This document shows, one piece after another, positions 19,301-27,635 of a stretch of DNA of 31,247 bases. The notes under the pieces were generated by a model, which ran no database searches, had not been told where the DNA came from, and was given only the letters and a program-made list of their open reading frames with translations. Source of the stretch: Phaeoceros laevis (taxonomy: Eukaryota; Anthocerotophyta; Anthocerotopsida; Notothyladales); the NCBI GenBank assembly GCA_049999765.1, contig JBNGIQ010007653.1, forward strand, positions 1 through 31,247. Reading direction: 5' to 3'. The stretch's first letter is position 1. Every line of letters begins with the position of its first letter. The translations under genes and the position numbers were made by a program.

Positions 19301-21220
19301 TGCTCACCAGACAATGTTGAGGACAGATTACCAGAGCAAACTCAACAGATGCTTTAGAAAGGTCAAATGCGTCTAAGACACAGGAGTGGTGTACAATTCT
19401 GTGACGATGCAGCATTGTAAAGATAGACAGTGATCACCGCAATCATATCTGAATCAGGAGGAAGTAACAAAGAAGAAGAAGAAATAAGGAGACAGAGGAG
19501 CAGGCACATGCAAATAATCCTTAATGAAAATTTGCATGCAAGTATCATGTAGCGAAATTCTGAGTCCTTAACAGGCTCAAGACATCAAGACTAGGAAGCT
19601 CACAACTAGCTGCAAGTCCCCTACCCAACGATCACTAGTACCTTGACATCTGTTCCTCCCGTAGGCATAAATGCTTCATAGATGTAGGAGCCTCCCCTAC
19701 GAACCCTCCGCAGTTGAGGATGGAATTCGCTTGATCGATTTCCAACCTATACAGCGCAAAGCAGATTCCTCTTAACCGGTTTGGGCACCCAAGATGACAA
19801 GGATCTGGCTGCTTCACATACCTTCCGAAAAAGCTCTTTCATGCCTCCTCCAGCCGAACTTGGGTAGTATATCATCACGCTGTGGTTGTCGCCTGAATTC
19901 CCATGCACAATAAGATGAAAACTTTGGCACTAAGCAAGCTGCCTTTGGTGACTAAAGGAGCAACGGCTTCAAACAAGAAAAGAAGGAAACTGTGATCCAA
20001 GAAATGGGAACGCACCATCCACAGGCTTCTCAACAAAAGGCTTCATGATTCTTTTTCCATGCACTTCCACATAGTCCTCTTCCTCTTTAAAGTAATCTAG
20101 ATCCTGATCTGGATAGTCCCTATTCACCAGTGCGTAGGGTGGCGTTGAGATCCCATACTCCTCTAATTGCTGTAAAAATTTGCACATTATTCAGTATAAT
20201 GCAGATCTCCCACCTCATAAAGCTCCTAAACGACCACATGTAAACAAGCCTTACTATTGGACAATTTGTGGTGCATCACTTACAGAGTACACCTTTCTAC
20301 GGTCATGTAGTAGATGCTGGGACCCCAAATCATTTACCAAAAATGGCCTGGAAGGATAGTAAAAGTCAGCATTGGCGGACTGAAGTGAAGTATTCTACCT
20401 AAAGGACAAAGAGAAACAAAGCATTTTTAAGCACTGTTAATAACACTGCAGACATCTAGCACAAGGTATGAGGTTAGGCAGAGAAGCACTTTCTGAGTGC
20501 AGCGTAAGCCTCTGCTTTCTCCAAAGGGAAGCCCGTTGAATAAAACGCAATCAAGCAGTCACAAATTGGCCACCTGCAGCACAATCAGAAATACGAAAAG
20601 TAAGTCCAGGATGAGACACCTCAAAGCAGAAGAAATCCCAGCTGCGCAATTCTTACTTTTCGACGGGATCATCCAGGATGACTTTATCTCCAAAGACTAT
20701 AACCTGCCCAAAATTTCCGATTTGAAATCAACAATACAGTACAATGCAAGGTGACAGCATGTTCCCTGTTCACCTGTACGGACCTGCTTTACACAGCAAC
20801 TACTTCTCAGCTAAGTAAGCCCAGTCGCTTCGTATAATTACCTCAAACTCCCCGAAATCCTGAAGCCGCCTCAAAATCTCTGTCATGGGGCCTGACAAAG
20901 CCTGCATCACAACGAACACTTCTTGTGTGATTCAAGCCTGGAAACGAAAATATCTTTGCGGATGGTCCCCGAGACATTTCCATGTGGCAACAGGCTGCAA
21001 CCCAACTGCAAATTTGCCTTCCAATCCTCAAACAACAAATTGTGGTGCAGCCCCTCTGCCCGAACCAGCTCGAAATGACACCGCGGCAAATTGAGCCGGC
21101 ACTCGTGCAGACTGAGATAGCACTCACCTTCTTCTCCATAACGCAGACGCCAACCACAACTTTCTGCAACTCGAACAACGCCCCATTGCTGAAAGACGAG
21201 TCCTGTCCTCCTCCACCCAT
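13386..21220 (-). CDS. VIH: Inositol hexakisphosphate/diphosphoinositol-pentakisphosphate kinase (VIH/PPIP5K), 30 exons
   Basis: Bifunctional enzyme making and removing inositol pyrophosphates (InsP8): an ATP-grasp kinase then a histidine-acid-phosphatase-like domain, cytosolic in plants. Exons in transcript order: 21128-21220, 20842-20901, 20657-20703, 20490-20573, 20284-20347, 20016-20169, 19822-19892, 19642-19746 (alternative copy 18678-18782), 18434-18526, 18244-18318, 17942-18027, 17522-17722, 17334-17433, 17093-17163, 16889-16970, 16582-16740, 16374-16416, 16202-16284, 16042-16104, 15886-15960, 15670-15792, 15292-15533, 15091-15135, 14878-14944, 14721-14792, 14360-14625, 14213-14270, 13922-14089, 13745-13819, 13386-13631. 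All phases agree, giving 1056 residues, near the usual plant length. Key motifs: VGVCVMEKK at the start; [15 protein letters not shown] (aa about 159-173); [18 protein letters not shown] (aa about 295-308); phosphatase RHGDRTP with H378 split by an intron; [24 protein letters not shown] (aa 895-900); C-terminal [11 protein letters not shown]. The exon 17 donor is GC. Confidence 0.97.
14675..14688. repeat. 14-bp perfect palindrome in VIH intron 25
   Basis: gtatgctagcatac is its own reverse complement and lies in the 95-base intron between exons 25 and 26. Neighbouring gtatgc copies (14648, 14675) suggest a local duplication. Confidence 0.8.
18678..18782 (-). other. VIH: Duplicated alternative exon 8b of VIH
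   Basis: A 105-nt stretch with a consensus acceptor (cag before GTGGTAGAACG) and donor (AAG followed by gtacc), phase 0 at both ends and no stop. It encodes 35 residues of which 27 match exon 8a: both keep [17 protein letters not shown] and TGGTDVK. The differences include VVER for VGNR, YPDT for HPQL, EEF for EAF and LIT for MPT. Either copy fits the same neighbours, exon 7 and exon 9. Including both would duplicate a core ATP-grasp segment, so mutually exclusive use is the likeliest reading. Confidence 0.85.
19642..19746 (-). other. VIH: Alternative exon 8a of VIH
   Basis: The upstream copy in transcript order: 105 nt, phase 0 at both ends, acceptor tatag and donor AAG|gtact. It encodes [17 protein letters not shown] through GGTDVK (aa 192-226). 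It keeps the family's [10 protein letters not shown] and MPTGG strings but has EAF where plant and animal relatives have EEF. The intron to copy 8b is 859 bases, unusually long for this gene. Confidence 0.85.
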
Positions 21221-23170
21221 GGACGCTTGCTCTGATACTCGCTAGCGCGGTGCCTATCCCATCGACCGCCACAAAAGCCAGCACTTCGGCTACCCGGGGC
21301 GTAACACTGCTTCTACCGCCAGCGCTCCAACACAATTCAGCAACAATTCTGATAGCTACGCAATCCAGTTCCGTAAGCAGCTCAAATCCTTGACGCGCCA
21401 GGCTGCCAAGTGATAAGGCCTACAAAAGGCTGCCATTCTGGCTGCTTCCGGCTTGGCTGGGCGCTGCGGCGCGTCAGAGAATTGCAGCCAGTCCCACCAC
21501 GGGATTTACTGCGCAGTCGCAAGCCGCCACAGAATTGGACACGTCCGAAAGGCCACCGCTGTCAATTGCGCGAGGATCAAGGTGTATTTGCTCAGAGCCA
21601 CATGCGCAGCCAAGCCAAGCCAAGCCAAGCCAAATCCAGGAAGTGTTTCTAAAGACTCGGTGCGCGACAAGCTAAATCATGATTGCATCAGCAATTGAAC
21701 ACAAGAAATGCCCTAACTGATCGCGCACAGGCCCCTGATTGTACTTTGCAAGGTGCCGCCACTGACATTCTTCCGCATGCTCGGTGCAGAATCTGCATAT
21801 CTGGAATCTCCATAGCGCGTCAGGTAGCGCCGCGTGGACCGGAGCCACAGTGTCGCCACGGCGAAACTCGCCTGCTGCTGAGGTGGACCCAACACGTCAT
21901 CGGCAAAGACCATGTCGACCGACCGTTCCCTGTCTCGGGTCCCACAACGCTACAGCAGCCTGCCGTATTTTTAGCTGTTACAACTTCTCGTTGTGAAGTA
22001 CGTAGATGGATATCTAGTCCCTGGTCTGCAGAGCACTTTTGGAGTCTGGAGACTCTGGACCATGCAGAACACCCGCCGAATGGCGCTGCTAACAAGCTGA
22101 TCATAGGGCGACGCGCCTGTGAGATGTAAAAAGCACGGGTGCAAAGGGGCTGTCAGTACCTCAGGCTGTTGTTGAGAAGGACTGCGGATATCCTGAAAGC
22201 ATCGTATTTACCGCGTGACAAGGATACCCGAAAGACTCCGCATATTCTCAAGTTTGAATTGATGCACCTGTGTGCCAGCAAGAATAGCTCGAGAAGATGA
22301 AACCTCGAAAATGTACCTCAAGACCGTCTTCCACGATAGATGAGAGGACTGGGCACCAAAACGTTGAAGAAATTGTACAAGCCCTTGATCATCTCGCAAT
22401 TTCCTCATGTCTGGGAACCTGCATTTCCTGTTTTCCAGCGGCAGACGAGAAAGCGTAACCACGAGGGAGCAGCGTAGGCTGGAAGGCTTCCACACAACAG
22501 ACGTATCCAGACCAGAGCACATCATAATTGAGAAAGATTGCTACGCTTTGATTCCTAAGCTCCAGCTGCTCCATTCCGGCACAGTAATAACTAGTTGCAA
22601 CTTACTGCAAAACTTGATTCCACTCGTCTGCAAACCGAGAGAATTATGATGCTGGCAAGCGTCTCACCGAGAATGCTGCACACGGACTCTGGAAGATGAT
22701 CGCCGACGGCATGGCTTCTCAAGATTGCAGTCGAGGGCTTCAGTGGTGCAGACCTTCAGCACGTCAACGGAGAACCTCGATCCGCCATCCGCACTTGTTA
22801 TACAACCATGTCGCTTGTGCTCCATGCGAACCACCTAACCCTAAGGACCGACTTTGATCACAACAATATCATTCCAGAAGATCTTGCTACCTACCAAGTA
22901 CCTAATTTTGCTGTAACCCTGTCACTCTCCCGTGCTCTTCGCACCTTATTTAAGGCTGGATGAGCCTTCTGGATGGATCCAAGGACCTCTGCAGGACTTT
23001 GTTACTTCAAGATCGCTGATAAACCTCAGACCTGGTTGCTGCCAAGGGTTCACAATGCATTACTACACATTCATGTGCAACACCTTTCCTTTCACATGGA
23101 TAGTTATGCTTCTTAACAACAAGTTCGGTGCCACTTCAAAGGTTTGGCAGATCTTTCATGGGGTTCTTTC
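21221..23170. other. VIH upstream region, no further gene recognised
   Basis: This should contain the VIH promoter and 5' UTR on the minus strand (21221 upward). Several open frames of 60-150 codons exist on both strands, but none resembles a known protein or shows a convincing exon structure. It includes the AAGCC repeat at 21609-21632. Confidence 0.4.
21609..21632. repeat. (AAGCC)n microsatellite
   Basis: About five consecutive gccaa/aagcc units lie roughly 390-410 bases upstream of the VIH start codon. It could lie in the VIH promoter or 5' UTR. Confidence 0.9.
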
Positions 23171-23315
23171 TATCAAATAAAAACTGAGAACTGCACGTTC
23201 TCAGGATAACAGGACGTCATTTGTGTACTGCCCTTTCTCGTTTTATCAAATAAAAACTGAAAGTTGCACGTTTTCAGGATAACCGGACGTCATTTGTGTA
23301 CTGCCCTTTCTCGTC
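23171..23315 (+). repeat. 73-bp tandem duplication, each copy with a hairpin
   Basis: Copy 1 (23171-23243) and copy 2 (23244-23315) share tatcaaataaaaactg at the start and ggacgtcatttgtgtactg near the end. Each contains an 8-bp stem with the loop tgcac: 23184-23204 and 23257-23277. The substitutions between copies keep all eight pairs in plus-strand RNA (one G:C to A:U change, two changes to G:U). An aataaa string precedes each stem by a few bases. Confidence 0.85.
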
Positions 23316-25314
23316 ATGGCTGGAGACGTCTGTTCTGGAATAATAAACAAAAAGTCACTGCTAACTCTTCTATGTACAATCAAGCTGATTCAAGTAGGAC
23401 TTGAGTATGCTGTTTGTTGCCGGAAGGTAATTCTGAATCTGTTGCATCCAAGGATTGCACGCAGTACGACGAGAGCTGTCCAGGAATCGAGCCAGATTCA
23501 AGGTCTCTATTCGTTTTCTGTGCTGACAACTATTCATTATGAGTCAGTGGGTCTACCTTTACTGTAGCGGTGAAAAAGGTGGAGTCCACACCGTCTCTGA
23601 CTCCCTGAGGACCTGACCACCTAATAAGGTGGTCAACACAGGGTACGTCCGCAATGGAAAGGGTTTGAGTTCGTGGTGTACACACTGTAGAGTCTGTGGA
23701 CTAACTTAGTTCCCTAGCATCTGCATATAAAAAGTCTGGCCCAAGGACTTCCAGCCTCCCCCACATTCGGTAATGTAGTTTAAGATAGCCAGATGTTATT
23801 AATTGAAAGTTTATCACTGGAGTTGCGCACATAGTGATGCAGATTTGGCGATGCCTGATCTTCCATGCTTTCAGTTTGCAAGCAAATTGTATGCTATCTT
23901 CAGGGATCAACAAGTATTTGGAACCTCATTTGGTTTGAAAGAAGCTGGACAGAGGTCACATTGAGTTTCTGTGGGATGAAGCTTCAGTACGATAAGATGT
24001 CACTATGGGATACGAGAAACGGTGCAACCGTTTGTGAAAGGTGACCTAATAGCTAATAACCAGATGCACAGCCCTTCCGTTGTTAATCATTGTGCCACAT
24101 GCTCAAGAGCGAGCTGACACCCAGGCTGAGCATATGCTGCAAGCACCAAAATCCATGCACCAGATTCAACAATCACTATTTTGCAGATGCACATACGCAT
24201 CTATCGACACGTAGCAGCACAGGTACTTCTTGGTGAGAAACGTGGCACCTGCTTTGTAGCCTGTCGAATCTGGTATGATTGTTAAACTGACACCTCGCCA
24301 CAGCTTCTGCTGAGCAGGTCTTGCAAGATAGCATTGCAGTCCATCCATATTGATAAGGTTTGAAGCATCCACAATGCATTACTAACAAGATGGTTCTAGG
24401 CAAACAGACATACCTGAACCTGCTGCCTTGTTCAACAGGGTCCCAGCATCTGTAAGCTCGTGACGTGGCATTCAGGCTTGTTTCGGAACACACATCCTGA
24501 GATTCCGGCAGGCACATGACCCCCACATCCAATGGCGAAGCAAAGCAGTACGTGCTGCGAATCCAACATCCACGCTTCCCATACTCCTAAGTAGCCTTGA
24601 CAGACTTCCGCTCCAAGCTTGCTACGTATCTGCAGGAGCCAAGCAAAATACCACCTATTGGACTGCCTTGCTCGTGGCATGCTACCGGGCAAGGTCCATT
24701 GTGCCCCTACGACATCTTGATGCCTCCATGTTGCCCCAAAAGGTGTATTCCCTAGAACCATGCATCCTTAACACCTCCTCGGGCCATGCTGCGCCCAGCA
24801 ACCACTGCTGCCTCGAAGCCAGTGAAACATCTGGACTGCAGAAGGCCGCAGGTTACCATGAACCACAGTGGACTCAACATACTGTCAGGCAGGGAGAGGG
24901 AGTTGGCAGACTCCGCTGCGCAGTTGCTGCAGCATGGGGAACGAATACATGGCAAGGATAGCGTACGTCAGGGTTGGCGCATTGCGACCTCAGCGGTGTG
25001 CGCATCATACTGCGTGCGATAACGTCAAGCCAGTGAAGCCACCATTCAAGCGAAGCTTACATTATTCAATGTGGTGCTGACTATTGATGCGCTAAACGTG
25101 TGTGGTGAAGGACATAGCATTCACGAGGTTCTTGAATGCGATACCCCTTTATGCACATGCAAAGTGATGTCAGTGCCGAATATTTTATGCTGTAGCAGTC
25201 GGCCTGTCCACCAAATGCTCGGAGCCCGACTTGTAAGGTGATGCGACCGGTCCGCTGCTTTTTCACGCTTTGATTGTCACCGTTCATCCTTGGTGGCTGA
25301 AGTCGCGGAGAACC
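23316..25314. other. Intergenic region between VIH and MVD, no gene recognised
   Basis: No complete gene. A minus-strand pair of overlapping frames at about 24166-24532 is the most protein-like part: one frame is Cys-rich, the other reads KLWRGVSLTIIPDSTGYKAG. I cannot assign either to a family; it may be an exon of an unrecognised or decayed gene. A 9-bp hairpin lies at 23614-23635. The last few hundred bases before 25315 should be the MVD promoter and 5' UTR. Confidence 0.4.
23614..23635. repeat. 9-bp inverted repeat with 4-nt loop
   Basis: tgaccacct, then aata, then aggtggtca: a perfect compact hairpin in intergenic DNA. No T tract follows and no gene ends here, so its role is unknown. 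Confidence 0.85.
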
Positions 25315-27489
25315 ATGGTGACCGAGAGCGCTGCAAACGGGGGGAGCCAGGTACCCCCGGCATCAATTGTGATGAGCACGGCGAGGGCGCCAAGCAACAT
25401 TGCTGTGATCAAGTACTGGGGGAAGAGGGATGAGAAGCTCATCCTTCCCATCAATTCCAGCATTAGTGTCACTCTTGATCCCGAAGATCTGTCAGCTACG
25501 ACGACTATTGCTGCCAGCCCCTCCTTTGTGTCTGATCGCCTCTGGCTGAATGGCAAGGTGCAATTTTCCTCTTCTCTACTTGGTAAAAGTGCCATGCGCA
25601 TGTCTTCAACGGATAACAAGCTCGTCATCTGTTTTTCTGTCGGTGCAAATAGTTGCTGTAGAGCACTGACGACGACGACTGACAGGAAGTGTCTGTGGAT
25701 GGCGACCGCTACCAAACCTGTCTCCGGGAAATACGTGCCCGAGCGTCAGATGTTGTTGATGAGAAGACGGGGCACGTTATCTCCAAGGAGGATTGGCAGA
25801 AACTGCACGTTCATATTGCCTCCGTTAACAACTTTCCGACAGCTGCAGGCCTGGCATCTTCAGCAGCTGGGTTTGCTTGCTTAGGTTAGTTGAAATCTTC
25901 TGCTGGGACCATGACCTGCGAGAGTCCGGTGGTTGTACGGTTGTAACACTTGCAGTTTGTCACTCCATGCAGTTTATGCGCTTGCTCAGTTGATGGGAGT
26001 GAAGGAGGCATACAAAGGGGAGCTTTCTGCAATCGCCCGGTATGTCCCCACGATTTTTCTTTGCTTTAGAAACTCCACTGCCACAAGCTTTCAGTCTTGC
26101 CTAATAACATGCGCTACAGGCGTGGATCTGGTAGTGCCTGCCGAAGTTTGTACAGTGGATTTGTCAAATGGGACATGGGGCAGGTACTTTCCATCCTCTC
26201 TCGTAATTTTGGTAACCTTGCAGGAGAGGATAGTTTACCTGACACAAAACCCTGCTCAACCTGTTGCATTGTGCAAAGCAAGGAAGACGATGGGAAGGAT
26301 AGCATTGCAGTCCAAATTGCAGATGACACACACTGGAAAGACCTTGCTATTATCATTGCTGTGGTAGGTGAATACTTGCACCATGGTTTTTGTCTAGTCT
26401 GGTTGTGGTGTACGCCAGTATCTAAGAATATGCATGTCAAAATGAAGGTGAGCGCACGTCAAAAAGAGACTAGCAGCACTGCAGGGATGCAAGGAAGTGT
26501 CCTTACAAGCCCTCTCCTAAAGTTCCGAGCAGAGGTAAGAACAGGAGTATTTTCAAAGTTTCTCCTTTTGTTATGCTTCCCTTCTTCTTTCCATTATGTT
26601 CTGCTTCTGCTGACAGGAAGTTGTTCCAAAACGTATAACTGAAATGGAGGGAGCAATCAAGAAGCAAGACTTCAACACTTTTGCGGCACTGACCTGCGCA
26701 GACAGCAACCAGTTTCATGCCACTTGCCTTGATACCTCGCCACCAATATTCTACTTGAACGACATATCCCGCAGGTACTATCACACAAACCCCAGCCTGC
26801 CTGCAAGATCCTATGGAAACCCCGACCTCTTCTCCTGTACTCACTAATCTGGTCTACAACTGACCCAATTGCTTTTCAGAATTATTGGGCTTGTTGAACG
26901 ATGGAATAAGCATGCCGGAAGCCCACAGGCAAGGTTTTGCGTAGAGTTTGCATACTAGTTCTCTCTTTTGGACGCGAAGTGTTCGGTCTTGGGACGTACA
27001 GTCGTACTGAAACTTATCTGGTTCGAAATATCTTGTGAAGCAGGTGGCTTACACGTTCGATGCTGGTCCAAATGCTGTTCTCTTTGCTCGTAACAAAGAA
27101 GTTGCTGGACAGTTGCTCCAACGGCTACTGTATCAGTTCCCCCCAGGTCCTGACGTGGAACTCTCAAGGTTAGACATTCCTGAGGAACCTGCTCGCTACG
27201 CTCATATTTTGTAGATGCCCTTTTCTACCGGAGTAGACTGAAATGGATATGGTCCTTCTGCAGGTACGTGATTGGAGATCGAGGAGTGCTGGAAAGAGCT
27301 GGAATCAGTTCCTTGGAAGACTTGCATAGCCTACCCCTACCCTCCGAAATGGCTGGCGCCACGTTGCCTTTGCCAACACCAGGAGAGCTGGCATACCTCA
27401 TTTCTACTGCCCCAGGAAAAGGTGCTAGTGTATTACCAGGGGTTGCTCTGTTAGATGCCACCACTGGTCTACCTACTACTGGCTCGTAG
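25315..27489 (+). CDS. MVD: Mevalonate diphosphate decarboxylase, 10 exons
   Basis: Converts mevalonate 5-diphosphate to isopentenyl diphosphate with ATP, the last step of the mevalonate pathway to sterols and other isoprenoids. Exons: 25315-25557, 25686-25884, 25973-26039, 26120-26183, 26283-26363, 26448-26534, 26617-26774, 26880-26928, 27044-27168, 27264-27489. Phases agree throughout, giving 432 residues (plant enzymes about 410-420). Motifs of this GHMP-kinase family member are intact: [15 protein letters not shown] (aa 25-39), [17 protein letters not shown], the substrate loop GSGSACRS (aa 172-179), and FDAGPNA with the catalytic Asp at about 322. The intron after exon 8 starts with GC. 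Introns 4 and 5 are multiples of three without stops. The PTS2-like nonapeptide of other plant MVDs reads SVTLDPEDL (aa 51-59) and lacks the expected His. The ATG at 25315 is the first in frame with MVD similarity; ATG 25372 (aa 20) is a possible shorter start. Confidence 0.96.
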
Positions 27490-27635
27490 GTGGGGCTGCA
27501 GCTCCAATATCCACGAACAAACTCATTTTTTGGTTGCAAGTAAATCCGATTATCCGCATGGCGCTAAAGCCAGGAGTCTAAAATGTTTTACGGAGTGGCC
27601 ATGGGAAGTACAAAGCGGATCGTTGAAACACCGAC

